This document shows positions 15,268-24,390 of a stretch of DNA of 45,433 nucleotides, piece by piece (positions within the stretch are counted from its first letter, which is position 1; every line of letters begins with the position of its first letter). Position numbers and translations under genes: made by a program. Source of the stretch: Pseudomonadota bacterium (lineage in GTDB: Bacteria > Pseudomonadota > Gammaproteobacteria > Burkholderiales > Thiobacillaceae); assembly GCA_021848725.1 (NCBI GenBank), contig JAJZTS010000012.1, positions 1-45,433 on the forward strand. Direction: 5' to 3'. A model generated the notes under the pieces. That model worked only from the letters and a program-made list of their open reading frames with translations. It was not told the origin of the DNA and did not search any database.

Positions 15268-16977
15268 ATGTCTCCGCAGAACGACAAAATCGACGACTTC
15301 GTCCATGTGCCGCGCGTGGCCTATTTCTCCATGGAGATCGCGCTGGCCAACGACATTCCTACTTATAGCGGCGGCCTGGGCGTGCTGGCCGGCGATACCC
15401 TGCGCGCGGCGGCCGACATGGCCTTGCCCATGGTGGCGGTGAGCCTGGTTTCGCGTGCCGGCTATTTCCGCCAGGAGATCGATGCCGACGGTCGGCAACT
15501 GGAGCATGAGGACACCTGGGATCCCAGCGCGCATGCCAGCCAACTCGGCGCCGTGGTGGCGCTCGATATGGAGGGCCGCCGGGTCTGGGTGGGCGGCTGG
15601 CTCTATGTGGTGCGGGCGCGCAGCGGCGGCACCATCCCGGTTCTGCTGCTCGATACCGACCTGCCGGTCAATCAGCCGGAAGACCGCAACATCACCCATT
15701 ACCTTTATGGCGGCGACGAGGCCTACCGCATCAAGCAAGAGGTCGTGCTCGGCGTCGGTGGCGTGGCCATGCTACAGGCCCTGGGCTTCAAGCTGAACAG
15801 CTATCACATGAACGAGGGCCACTCCGCCTTCCTCACCCTGGCCCTGCTGCGGCGCTTCGCCTATCCGGCGAACGACCTGCGGCCGGGCGACAGCCCCTAT
15901 GACCTGCCGCGAGTGCGCGACCTGTGCGTGTTCACCACCCATACCCCGGTGGAGGCGGGCCACGACCGTTTTGCCTACGATCTGGTACAGCGCATCTATG
16001 GCGACCTGCTGGATCGGGCCACCATCAAGCTGTTGGCCGGCCCCGACCGCTTGAACATGACTCAGCTGGCGCTCAGCCTATCCGAATACGTGAACGGCGT
16101 GGCCAAGCGCCATGCCGAGACCTCGCGCCGCTTGTTCCCCGGCTATGCAGTGCATGCCGTGACCAACGGGGTGCATTCGTCGACCTGGACCCATTTGCAC
16201 TTCGGCGCGCTGTACGATCTGAACATCCCAGGCTGGTGCCACGAACCGGAACTGCTGTCGCGGGCCGACCGCATCGACGATGCCGATATCTGGGAGGCCC
16301 ATGTCCAATGCAAACAGGATTTGATCGATAGGGTGCGGCAGCTCACCGGCGTGGTGTTCGATCCCGACAAACCCATCCTCGGCTTCGCCCGCCGGATGAC
16401 CGCCTACAAGCGGCCGGAGATGCTGTTCGCCGACATCGAGCGGCTCAAGGCCATCGCCGGCAAGCGGCCGTTCCAACTGGTCATGGCCGGCAAGGCCCAC
16501 CCCAAAGACACCGAGGGCAAGCAGCTGATCGAGGCCTTGCACCGGCATATGCGCGAATTGGCCGATGTCATCCCGATGGCGTTCCTGACCAACTACGACA
16601 TGGAGCTGGCGCTGGCCATGGTCGCCGGCTCGGATGTCTGGCTGAACACCCCGTTGCGACCCTACGAGGCCTCGGGCACCAGCGGTATGAAGGCCGCCTT
16701 CAACGGCGTGCCGCAACTGTCGGTGCTCGACGGCTGGTGGCTGGAAGGCTGCACCGAGGGCGTGACCGGCTGGGCCATCGGCGACGACAGCGCGGCCGCC
16801 AACGGCCGCGATGCCGTCTCGCTCTACGACAAGTTGGAACAGGTGGTGCTGCCGTTGTGGTACGACAACCGCGCCGGCTGGATCGCCGTGATGAAGGGCG
16901 CCATCAGCAAGAACGCCGCCTATTTCAACAGCCAGCGCATGATGCGGCGCTACGCCACCGAGGCCTATTTGCGCTAG
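15268..16977 (+). CDS. glgP: Alpha-glucan (glycogen) phosphorylase, short form
   Basis: A 569-residue enzyme releasing glucose-1-phosphate from alpha-1,4-glucan using pyridoxal phosphate. VAYFSMEIALANDIPTYSGG is the hallmark of the short, TIGR02094-type phosphorylases. YHMNEGHSAF, the HTPVEAGHDRF segment, GFARRMTAYKRP and the PLP loop EASGTSGMKAAFNG, with Lys475 as the Schiff-base residue, follow in order. It is shorter than E. coli GlgP because it belongs to the subfamily without the long regulatory N-terminal parts. It is divergent from ackA-xfp, so a shared regulatory region could coordinate glycogen breakdown with the phosphoketolase route. nadE follows after 55 bases. Confidence 0.93.
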   Translation: MSPQNDKIDDFVHVPRVAYFSMEIALANDIPTYSGGLGVLAGDTLRAAADMALPMVAVSLVSRAGYFRQEIDADGRQLEHEDTWDPSAHASQLGAVVALDMEGRRVWVGGWLYVVRARSGGTIPVLLLDTDLPVNQPEDRNITHYLYGGDEAYRIKQEVVLGVGGVAMLQALGFKLNSYHMNEGHSAFLTLALLRRFAYPANDLRPGDSPYDLPRVRDLCVFTTHTPVEAGHDRFAYDLVQRIYGDLLDRATIKLLAGPDRLNMTQLALSLSEYVNGVAKRHAETSRRLFPGYAVHAVTNGVHSSTWTHLHFGALYDLNIPGWCHEPELLSRADRIDDADIWEAHVQCKQDLIDRVRQLTGVVFDPDKPILGFARRMTAYKRPEMLFADIERLKAIAGKRPFQLVMAGKAHPKDTEGKQLIEALHRHMRELADVIPMAFLTNYDMELALAMVAGSDVWLNTPLRPYEASGTSGMKAAFNGVPQLSVLDGWWLEGCTEGVTGWAIGDDSAAANGRDAVSLYDKLEQVVLPLWYDNRAGWIAVMKGAISKNAAYFNSQRMMRRYATEAYLR

Positions 16978-17032
16978 TGATCGCGAGCGATCGCTTGAAG
17001 CCGCGCGGTCCGCACGGCATCATTGCGCGATC

Positions 17033-18640
17033 ATGCGAATCGCTCTTGCCCAATTCAACCCCGTCGTCGGCGACCTCGAAGGCAATGCCGCCCGCATCGC
17101 CGAACTGGCCGACCAGGCCGCCGTGGCCGGCGCGGCCGTGCTGCTGACGCCGGAACTCGCGCTGTGCGGCTATCCGCCCGAAGACCTCGCGCTGCGCGAC
17201 GATTTCTACCATGAGAACGCCCGCGTGCTGGCCAACTTGGGCCAGCACCTGCCGCACGGCCTGACCGTCGCGGTCGGCCACCCGCTGATGGAGGCCGGGC
17301 GTCGTTACAACGCCGCCACGGTGCTGCGCGACGGCCAGACCCTGGCCGTCTACCGCAAGCAGCAGCTGCCCAACTATTCGGTGTTCGACGAGGGGCGCAC
17401 CTTCAACCCCGGCAGCGCGCCTTGCGTGTTCGCGGCCGGCGGCGTCCAGTTCGGCCTCGTCATCTGCGAAGACCTCTGGTTTCCCGAGCCGACGGCCCAG
17501 GCCAAGGCGGCCGGCGCCCAAGCGCTGCTGGTGCTCAACGCCTCGCCCTTCCACATCGGCAAGCAGGCCGAGCGCCACGCCGTGGCCCGCGCCCGCGTCG
17601 CCGAGAGTGGCCTGCCCGTGGTCTACCTCAACATGGTCGGCGGCCAGGACGAGCTGATCTTCGACGGCGGCTCCTTCGCCGTCGACGGCCAAGGCCGGCT
17701 CGCCGCGCAATGCCCGGCCTTCGACGAGGGCCTGCACCTGATCGAGCTGGAAGACGGCGTGCCCCGAGGCGAGGTGTGCGACTGGCCCGGCGTCGAGGCC
17801 GGTGTCTACCGGGCCCTGGTGCTCGGCGTGCGCGACTACATCGGCAAGAACGGCTTCGCCGGCGCCTTGGTCGGCCTGTCCGGCGGCATCGACTCGGCGC
17901 TGACCGTCGCCATCGCCGCCGACGCGCTGGGGCCGGAGCGGGTGCACGCGGTGATGATGCCGTCACGCTACACTGCCGACATCAGCCTGGCCGACGCTGA
18001 AGAGCTGGCCAACAACCTCGGCGTGCAATACAGCGTACAGCCGATCAAGCCGATGTTCGACGCCTTCCTGCAAGAGCTGGCCGGCGAGTTCGCCGGCCAG
18101 GCGCCCGATACCACCGAAGAGAACATCCAGGCCCGCATCCGCGGCGTGCTGCTGATGGCGCTGTCCAACAAATTCGGCAAGCTGGTGCTGACCACCGGCA
18201 ACAAGAGCGAAATGGCCACCGGCTATGCCACGCTGTACGGCGACATGGCCGGCGGCTACGCGGTGCTGAAGGACATTTCCAAGACCCTGGTTTGGGCGCT
18301 GTCGCGTTACCGCAATACGCTGTCGCCGGTGATCCCCGAGCGCATCATCACCCGGCCGCCCTCGGCCGAGCTGCGGCCCGATCAGGTCGACCAAGACAGC
18401 CTGCCGCCGTATGACATCTTGGACGCGATCATGGAGCGCTACGTCGAGCTCGACCGCTCGCCGGCCGAGATCGTGGCCGAAGGCTTCGACGAGGCCACGG
18501 TGCGCAAGGTCGTGCGCCTGATCGACTTCTCCGAATACAAGCGGCGCCAGGCCCCGCTCGGCATCCGCGTGACCAAGCGCGGCTTCGGCCGCGATCGGCG
18601 GTATCCTATTACCAATAAATACCGAGCCCCCTTCAAGTAA
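17033..18640 (+). CDS. nadE: Glutamine-dependent NAD+ synthetase
   Basis: A 535-residue two-domain enzyme amidating nicotinic acid adenine dinucleotide to NAD+. The N-terminal nitrilase-type glutaminase has its triad as Glu41 (in LLTPELALCGYPPE), Lys109 (in YRKQQLPNY) and Cys145 (in LVICEDLWF). The C-terminal ATP-pyrophosphatase domain has the SGGIDSAL loop and the TTGNKSEMATGYATLYGDMAGG segment. Both halves are complete. glnB follows 121 bases downstream, the arrangement seen in many betaproteobacteria. Glutamine use by this enzyme and nitrogen sensing by GlnB are related only loosely. Confidence 0.96.
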   Translation: MRIALAQFNPVVGDLEGNAARIAELADQAAVAGAAVLLTPELALCGYPPEDLALRDDFYHENARVLANLGQHLPHGLTVAVGHPLMEAGRRYNAATVLRDGQTLAVYRKQQLPNYSVFDEGRTFNPGSAPCVFAAGGVQFGLVICEDLWFPEPTAQAKAAGAQALLVLNASPFHIGKQAERHAVARARVAESGLPVVYLNMVGGQDELIFDGGSFAVDGQGRLAAQCPAFDEGLHLIELEDGVPRGEVCDWPGVEAGVYRALVLGVRDYIGKNGFAGALVGLSGGIDSALTVAIAADALGPERVHAVMMPSRYTADISLADAEELANNLGVQYSVQPIKPMFDAFLQELAGEFAGQAPDTTEENIQARIRGVLLMALSNKFGKLVLTTGNKSEMATGYATLYGDMAGGYAVLKDISKTLVWALSRYRNTLSPVIPERIITRPPSAELRPDQVDQDSLPPYDILDAIMERYVELDRSPAEIVAEGFDEATVRKVVRLIDFSEYKRRQAPLGIRVTKRGFGRDRRYPITNKYRAPFK

Positions 18641-18707
18641 GCAGCCGCAGATCGCGCCGATGGATGCAGATGGGGGTGTTAGGCGACAAGGCTTGATCTA
18701 CCGATGA

Positions 18708-19100
<393 letters not shown>

Positions 19101-19201
19101 TCGGCAAATAGTGCGCGTGCTTTCTGGAATGGCACACCACGTACTATAAATATCCGGGGCCAGTAGGTTAATTGGCTGCGGAAAGAGTCCGGGAGATTCT
19201 T

Positions 19202-19885
19202 GTGGCTTTTACGCTCGACAGGGTTGTGCCATGGGGACGTTCGTTCGCCGAATATGCGGCCATGTTCGATCTATCCGAGAGCGATTTACGGCTTCGCGTC
19301 CTTGGCTGCGGTGACGGGCCGGCTGCGTTCAACGCGACCTTGAGTCGGCGTGGCGGCAAGGTTGTCTCGCTTGATCCTATCTATGTTTTCGATACGGCGC
19401 AGATAAGGCGCCGCATTGCCGAGACATATGAAACCGTGCTGGCCCAACTGCGCGAGAACAAAAACGACTATGTGTGGGAGAGCATTCGGTCAGTGCAAGA
19501 GTTGGGGCTGATTCGTATGGCTGCCATGGAAGAGTTTCTAGTCGATTACGAAACAGGCAAAGAGGAGGGGCGCTATATCTCGGGTGAATTGCCTATGCTT
19601 CCTTTCGCGGATGGCAGTTTTGATCTCGCTTTGTCCTCTCATTTCCTGTTCCTGTATAGCAACCAGTTAACTGAGGCGTTTCATCTTCAGGCCCTTAAGG
19701 AGATGCTGCGTGCCGCTCACGAAGTGCGGGTATTCCCACTGCTGGCGCTCGATGGCAAGCGGTCTGTGCATCTGGACTTTGTTACAAAGCAGCTTGAAAG
19801 CCTGGGATATCACATCGGAATAAAACGCGTGACTTATGAATTTCAGCGTGGCGGTAATGAGATGTTGACGATTAGATCGAGCTGA
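19202..19885 (+). CDS. SAM-methyltransferase-like protein of unknown role
   Basis: About 227 residues from a GTG at 19202, which has GGGAG seven bases upstream. A TTG at 19172 would add 10 residues but has no ribosome site. RLRVLGCGDGPAAFNATLSRRGGKVVSLDP resembles motif I of Rossmann SAM-binding folds, and LPFADGSFDLALSSHFLFLY resembles motif II/III of class I methyltransferases. The C-terminus is a short beta-strand pair (VTYEFQRGGNEMLTIR). The substrate cannot be guessed. It is more AT-rich than nadE-glnB upstream and is followed by several palindromic repeats, which suggests a separately acquired orphan. Confidence 0.65.
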   Translation: MAFTLDRVVPWGRSFAEYAAMFDLSESDLRLRVLGCGDGPAAFNATLSRRGGKVVSLDPIYVFDTAQIRRRIAETYETVLAQLRENKNDYVWESIRSVQELGLIRMAAMEEFLVDYETGKEEGRYISGELPMLPFADGSFDLALSSHFLFLYSNQLTEAFHLQALKEMLRAAHEVRVFPLLALDGKRSVHLDFVTKQLESLGYHIGIKRVTYEFQRGGNEMLTIRSS

Positions 19886-19907
19886 CATTGTAGAACTCGT
19901 AGTGGCC

Positions 19908-19956
19908 GTAGGGTGCATTCTATGCACCGTTCAATGGTGCAAGGAGTGCACCCTAC
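19908..19956. repeat. Nested palindromic element, copy 1 (GTAGGGTGC family)
   Basis: Outer arms GTAGGGTGCA and TGCACCCTAC are perfect complements. Inside them is a second hairpin, TGCACC/GGTGCA. The same two-tier architecture occurs at 42111-42156 with G/C instead of A/T at the covarying position, so the arms covary. It looks like a small mobile or REP-type intergenic element. Confidence 0.75.
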
Positions 19957-19974
19957 AAATCCTGGGCGGCAAGC

Positions 19975-20054
19975 GTAGCCTGGATGCAGCGAAGCGAAAT
20001 CCGGGGTTAGGCCACGCTTCCCGGATTCTGGCCTCTGGCCTGCATCCGGGCTAC
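19975..20054. repeat. Imperfect palindrome (GTAGCCTGGATGC...GCATCCGGGCTAC)
   Basis: An 80-base element with end arms GTAGCCTGGATGC and GCATCCGGGCTAC. Internal arms AATCCGGGG and CCCGGATT lie around a short centre. Sequences of the type GTAGCCCGGATGCAGCGAAGCGAAATCCGGG are known to me as dispersed repeats in proteobacterial genomes. It lies between the methyltransferase-like gene and the TusA-like gene. Confidence 0.6.
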
Positions 20055-20068
20055 GCGTTGTAGAGCAC

Positions 20069-20099
20069 GTAGGGCGACTTCGCCAGCAAGCCGCCCTAC
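20069..20099. repeat. Short palindrome GTAGGGCG...CGCCCTAC
   Basis: An 8-base arm on each side (GTAGGGCG and CGCCCTAC) around ACTTCGCCAGCAAGC. It is the third element in a row between 19890 and 20110, so this spacer is built largely from small palindromes. It may also serve as the transcription end for the opposite-strand TusA-like gene, though there is no T-run. Confidence 0.55.
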
Positions 20100-20110
20100 G
20101 GTAGTGCCAA

Positions 20111-20353
20111 TCAATTGGCGATGATCTTCTTGCGGATGTAGATCGCGATGTCCTGCCCTTGCGGCCGGGCTTCGACGAACTCGTGGCCGGCTTGTTGGCA
20201 GAAGGCGCGCAGGTTGCGCGGCGAGCCGGCATCGGACGTGAGCACGCAGATCGTTTCGCCCGGGCCGAGCCGCTTCAGTTGGCGGTAGATGTCGATCACC
20301 GGCAAGGGGCAGACCCGGCCGCGGACATCCAAGACATCATGCATAAGTTCCAT
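20111..20353 (-). CDS. TusA-family sulfur-carrier protein
   Basis: An 80-residue SirA/TusA fold protein. The family signature RGRVCPLPVIDI has the sulfur-carrying cysteine (Cys15) in CPLP, and GETICVLTSDAGSPRNLRAFC forms the following strand-helix unit. TusA proteins relay persulfide sulfur to tRNA thiolation, molybdenum cofactor or sulfur-oxidation systems. Which pathway applies here is unclear, because no tus, dsr or soe genes are adjacent. The gene has GGAGGT before its ATG and lies 118 bases upstream of rlmM's stop on the same strand, so it is probably separately transcribed. Confidence 0.88.
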   Translation of the reverse strand: MELMHDVLDVRGRVCPLPVIDIYRQLKRLGPGETICVLTSDAGSPRNLRAFCQQAGHEFVEARPQGQDIAIYIRKKIIAN

Positions 20354-20471
20354 GGCGACCTCCTTGGTTTTTGCACTGTCGGAAGGTCATTCTTACGGCT
20401 GTTCATGTCGAATTGATGTCGGCGGCCTACGTGTTTTTACTAGCGGCGGCTGGCTGGGTGCCGCTGCGCCG

Positions 20472-21521
20472 TCACTCCCGCCGTTCCAGATAGCCGGTCA
20501 CTTCCTCGCGGTCGTGGTAGAGCTGCTTGAATCTCAGTCGATAGGGCACCTTGGCCTTGCGCAGGGTGTCTTGGATGGTGGCCTTGCAGCGCAGGAATTC
20601 CTCGTAGCGTTTTTTCATCGGCAGCTTGAGGTTGAAGATGCTGCGCCGGCACCAGCCCTCGGCCAGCCATTTGGCCACCAGTTGGGCGATGCGCGCCGGC
20701 TGCTCGACCATGTCGCAGACCATCCAGTCGACCGGCTTGACCGGGCGGTAGCGGAAGCCGTCGTCCTGCACGTGGGTCACCGCGTATTCGGCCATCAGCT
20801 TTTTGTCCATGCGGCCGTTGTCGACGGCGGTGACCTTGAGCCCGCGGCTGGCGAACTGCCAGGTCCAGCCGCCGGGGGCGGCGCCGAGGTCGACCACGCG
20901 CAGGCCTTGCTTGAGATAGCGCTGCTGGTCGTCGTGGTCGAGGAAGACGTGAAAGGCCTCGGCCAGCTTCATGGTCGAGCGGCTGGGCGCCTCGTGCGGA
21001 AAGCGCAGGCGCGGGATGCCCTGCGGCCAGGGCGAGGCGTTGTCCGGCTCGCTGGTGGCGAGCCAGGCGGTCTGCTTGTCGGTGAAGAAGATATGCAGGC
21101 GCGGGCCGCGGGTGCTGCCGAGCTTGACCTTGCGCTCGAGCAGGGCCTTTTCCAGATAGGGCGCGAACTTGCGGCAGAACGGCAGCAGCGGCTTGCCGGC
21201 CTCGGTGTCGGCCGCCTCCAGCCACAGCTCGCAATAGGCGGCCGGCGGCACGGCCAAGGCGATGGGGCCGGTGCGGTCGCGCTCGGGCAGGCCCTCGACG
21301 TGGCCGATCACGCGCAGGCATTGGCGGGCGAACACCCATTTAAAGAAGGGTTGGGCGGCCAGTTCGTCGGCGGCCTCTTCGGGCAGCGGCAGGAACACCG
21401 CGCCGCCGCCGGGCAGGGCCTCGGCCTCGGTGTCGATGCCGAGTTCGAAGGCGTGGCTTTCGGCCTCGCGGGCGCATTCGGCCTCGAAGCCGCCGCGGCA
21501 ATAAAGCAGGAGTCCGGACAT
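20472..21521 (-). CDS. rlmM: 23S rRNA (cytidine-2498-2'-O)-methyltransferase RlmM
   Basis: A 349-residue enzyme that 2'-O-methylates C2498 of 23S rRNA. It has an N-terminal THUMP-type region (about 1-160) and a C-terminal Rossmann methyltransferase domain with the SAM motif VVDLGAAPGGWTWQFASRG. VTAVDNGRMDKKLM, DWMVCDMVEQPARI and IFNLKLPMKKRYEEF supply the K-D-K-E type catalytic residues. Length and order match RlmM of gammaproteobacteria. It is divergent from the cytochrome c' gene. It ends head-on near the repeat-rich spacer after the TusA-like gene. Confidence 0.94.
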   Translation of the reverse strand: MSGLLLYCRGGFEAECAREAESHAFELGIDTEAEALPGGGAVFLPLPEEAADELAAQPFFKWVFARQCLRVIGHVEGLPERDRTGPIALAVPPAAYCELWLEAADTEAGKPLLPFCRKFAPYLEKALLERKVKLGSTRGPRLHIFFTDKQTAWLATSEPDNASPWPQGIPRLRFPHEAPSRSTMKLAEAFHVFLDHDDQQRYLKQGLRVVDLGAAPGGWTWQFASRGLKVTAVDNGRMDKKLMAEYAVTHVQDDGFRYRPVKPVDWMVCDMVEQPARIAQLVAKWLAEGWCRRSIFNLKLPMKKRYEEFLRCKATIQDTLRKAKVPYRLRFKQLYHDREEVTGYLERRE

Positions 21522-21639
21522 GGGATTATTTTGTTTTCGGTGGAATAAAGTTGCGGATGGGAGTGTTTGTCCAATAATGCAGCTTACGCTGCAGTTCGGC
21601 GTTTTCGCAAATCAAACGACGGTGAGAGGGAGGGTAATC

Positions 21640-22077
21640 ATGAAGCGACAGTTTTCCAAGGCGGTGGTGTTGGGCGGTGTGTTGGCGTGTTTCGCGGCAG
21701 GGGCCATGGCCGACGACGAGGATGTCATCAAGTACCGCCGGAACGTGATGAAGGCCTATGCCGCCCACATGGCGGCAGCGGGCGCCATTGTACAGGGCAA
21801 GGTGAAGGGTTCGCCGGCCGGCCATGCCAAGGCACTGGAGGCGACCACGAAGGACATCGCCGGCATGTTCCCGGCCGGCTCCGATTTCGGCGAGACCAAC
21901 GCGATGGATGCGGTGTGGTCGAAGCGGGCCGGTTTCGAGAAGCGGGCCAAGGATACCGAGGCCAAGGCGGCGGCCTTTGCCAAGGCGGCCGACGGTGCCG
22001 AGGCGGCGGCCAAGTTCAAAGACTTGTCGGAAAGTTGCAAGGCCTGCCACAAGGATTACCGCAAGGAGCAGAAGTAA
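21640..22077 (+). CDS. Cytochrome c' (periplasmic, one haem)
   Basis: A 145-residue precursor. Residues 1-23 are a clear Sec signal peptide (MKRQFSKAVVLGGVLACF, then AAGAMA before the cleavage site). The mature chain is a four-helix bundle with one C-terminal haem site CKACH at 133-137, the arrangement of cytochrome c'/c556. Such proteins bind NO and CO at a five-coordinate haem and can protect against nitrosative stress, or act as electron carriers when six-coordinate. The next gene starts 4 bases after its stop and encodes a dihaem cytochrome, so they are one operon. GAGGGAGGG precedes the start codon. Confidence 0.92.
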   Translation: MKRQFSKAVVLGGVLACFAAGAMADDEDVIKYRRNVMKAYAAHMAAAGAIVQGKVKGSPAGHAKALEATTKDIAGMFPAGSDFGETNAMDAVWSKRAGFEKRAKDTEAKAAAFAKAADGAEAAAKFKDLSESCKACHKDYRKEQK

Positions 22078-22081
22078 GCAG

Positions 22082-22981
22082 ATGGCGCGCTGGCCGGCGC
22101 TCATCGCGCTGCTGCTAGCTAGTCATGCCTTGGCGGCGGGGCCGGATCCGGCCGCCGGTGAATACCTGTTCCGCGCGGCCGGCTGCGCGAACTGTCACAC
22201 CGACCGCGAGCACGGCGGCGCCCCGCTGGCCGGCGGGCGCAAGCTGGCCACGCCTTTGGGCGACTTCTACACGCCCAACATCACGCCCGACCCGGATACC
22301 GGCCTCGGCCGCTGGCGCGAGGCCGATTTCCGCCGCGCCTTGCGCGAGGGGCGCGGGCCGGACGGCCGGCATTACTACCCAAGCTTTCCTTATGCGGCCT
22401 ACACCCACCTGAGCGATGCCGACATCGGCGCGCTGTGGGCCTATCTGCGGACCGTGCCGCCGGTGCGCCAGGCCAATCGGCCGCATGCCTTGCCCTGGTA
22501 TTTGCAGCCGCGTCCCTTGCTGGTCGGCTGGAAGCGGCTGTACTTCCACCCGGGCAGTTATGTGCCGGACCCACGCAAGGACGCGACGTGGAATCGCGGC
22601 GCCTATCTGGTGCAGGCGGTGGCGCATTGCGCCGAATGTCACACGCCGCGCAACAGGCTGGGCGGTTTTCGCGTCGGCCTGTATCTGGCCGGCGACAAGG
22701 CGGGGGCGGAGGGCGGCCTGGTGCCCAATATCACGCCGGACAAGGCGACCGGCATCGGCCGCTGGAGCCGGGGCGAATTGATCGATTATTTGAAGACCGG
22801 CATGCGCCCCGACGGCGATTCCGCCGGGGGGCTGATGGCCGAGGTGATCGACAACGGTCTGAGCCGGCTGACGCCGCAGGATATCGAAGCGATCGCCACG
22901 TATGTGCAGAGCGTGCCGCCGGTGGTGCATGCGGTGCGCCCGGCCGAGGCCAAGTCGGCGCAGGACGAGTTCGAGTACTGA
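22082..22981 (+). CDS. Dihaem cytochrome c
   Basis: A 299-residue secreted protein with signal peptide MARWPALIALLLASHALA. There are two class I cytochrome c domains, each with one CxxCH: CANCH at 35-39 and CAECH at 183-187. NITPD-x-x-TGLGRW and NITPDKATGIGRW repeats precede the domains' axial regions, with candidate axial Met residues nearby. Proteins of this type are electron-transfer subunits of periplasmic alcohol, aldehyde or gluconate dehydrogenases, but no dehydrogenase gene is adjacent. It is transcribed with the cytochrome c' gene. The two could pass electrons from an unknown donor to oxidase or to NO handling. Confidence 0.9.
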   Translation: MARWPALIALLLASHALAAGPDPAAGEYLFRAAGCANCHTDREHGGAPLAGGRKLATPLGDFYTPNITPDPDTGLGRWREADFRRALREGRGPDGRHYYPSFPYAAYTHLSDADIGALWAYLRTVPPVRQANRPHALPWYLQPRPLLVGWKRLYFHPGSYVPDPRKDATWNRGAYLVQAVAHCAECHTPRNRLGGFRVGLYLAGDKAGAEGGLVPNITPDKATGIGRWSRGELIDYLKTGMRPDGDSAGGLMAEVIDNGLSRLTPQDIEAIATYVQSVPPVVHAVRPAEAKSAQDEFEY

Positions 22982-23004
22982 GTTCTTCGCCGGGGTGGCC
23001 GCCG

Positions 23005-24324
23005 TCAGAGCGGTTTCTTCAGGAAGACCGGCATCGAGTCGCTGTGGGTGACATTCCGGTCGGTCAGCGCCTTCGCCCCGCTGCCGTCGGCGTTCATGAT
23101 CCAGATTTCGGTGGTGTTCGAAAATCCGGGGTAATCCTTCTGGAAGGCGATGCGACTACCGTCGGGCGACCAGGCGGGGTGGCTGCAATTGGCGGCCGTC
23201 TCCTGGGTTAATTTCGTCTTGCCCGAGCCGTCGGCGTTCATCACGTAGATCTGTTCCTTGGCGCTGAAGTCGGGGTAGCCGGGATAGGCGGCGAAGGCGA
23301 TCTTGGTGCCGTCGGGCGACCAGGTCGGCTGTTCGGCCGGCGAGATCACGGTCTCGCCGAGGAGGTTGCCGGAATAGGTCAGGTAGCTCATCGCGCCGCT
23401 GGCCAGCATCAGCTTGGCGATGGTGCCGCCGTTCTTGGTGCGGTTGGTGCTGAACAGCAGCGCCGAGCCGTCGGGCGACAGGGAAGGGTGGCGGTCGCCG
23501 GCCGTACTGGTGTCGTTGTAGATCGGACTGATCTGCGTCTCGCCGCTGCCGTCGGCGTTCATCGTGTAGAGGTATTCCTTGGCGTTGTCGGTCGTTTGGT
23601 TCAAGCGGGTGAAATAGACCTTGTTGTCGTACGACCAGGTGGTGAACATCGGGTTCAGGTTGTCGCTGCGGATGATTCTTTCGCCGCTGGCATCGAGCAC
23701 GACGATGCCCTTGCTGTAGCGGGTGAACACCAGTTTGCTGCCATCGGGCGAAGATGATGGGTAATCCTCAGAATAAGAAACTTGCGACAGGGTGAGCCGC
23801 CTCGGATTCGTGCCGTCGGCATTCATGATCCAGATGTTGTTCCAGCCATCGCGGAGGCTGACGAAGGCGATGCTGTCGACTGCGGTGGCGGGCACGGTGT
23901 AGATCAGGCCGAACTTGCCGTTGGCCAGCATGTCGTTCTCGGTCAAGCCATAACCGAGGTAGATCGTGGTGCCGCCGAGCGCCGACATATCGACGTTGCG
24001 CAGGGCCTCGATGCTGCGGTCGGCCAGCGTGCCGGCGGCATAGGCCGGCAGCGGCCCGCTGCTCCACGCCACCCAGGTCGTGCCGTTGTGGACATACCAG
24101 GCACTGCCGACATTGGCGACCAGATAGATGTTGCCGCTGTGCCCGGCATCCGCGTCGGCGACGCTCAGGCTGGCGGTCAGGGTGAGGTTGTAGGTCGAGC
24201 CGGCGGCCGTCGCGGTGAAGGCCGGCGTCGCGGCGGCCAAGCTCGTCTTCGGCAAGCCGGCCGCGATCAGGATGAATAGCAGCGACCGGATCAGCGGCTT
24301 GAGCAAGCGCTTGCAGGTGTTCAT
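23005..24324 (-). CDS. Exported TolB-like beta-propeller protein (PD40 repeats)
   Basis: A 439-residue protein with a signal peptide (KRLLKPLIRSLLFILIAAGL, cleavage near residue 30). It has an N-terminal domain rich in Thr, Ser and Gly, and then at least six PD40/WD40-like blades. The repeat unit is recognised from IWIMNADGTNPRRLT, YTMNADGSGETQIS, IYVMNADGSGKTKLT and IWIMNADGSGAKALT, each followed by P-x-WSPDGSKIAF. The propeller is likely periplasmic or secreted. Binding partners are unknown; it is not TolB itself because tol-pal genes are absent. It converges with the dihaem cytochrome gene. The start is supported by the signal peptide. Confidence 0.85.
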   Translation of the reverse strand: MNTCKRLLKPLIRSLLFILIAAGLPKTSLAAATPAFTATAAGSTYNLTLTASLSVADADAGHSGNIYLVANVGSAWYVHNGTTWVAWSSGPLPAYAAGTLADRSIEALRNVDMSALGGTTIYLGYGLTENDMLANGKFGLIYTVPATAVDSIAFVSLRDGWNNIWIMNADGTNPRRLTLSQVSYSEDYPSSSPDGSKLVFTRYSKGIVVLDASGERIIRSDNLNPMFTTWSYDNKVYFTRLNQTTDNAKEYLYTMNADGSGETQISPIYNDTSTAGDRHPSLSPDGSALLFSTNRTKNGGTIAKLMLASGAMSYLTYSGNLLGETVISPAEQPTWSPDGTKIAFAAYPGYPDFSAKEQIYVMNADGSGKTKLTQETAANCSHPAWSPDGSRIAFQKDYPGFSNTTEIWIMNADGSGAKALTDRNVTHSDSMPVFLKKPL

Positions 24325-24390
24325 TTTTTCCTCGCGATGGGGGTATGGCTCTACGAGTTGACTATAGCCAATCGATTTCGACCCGCTGCC

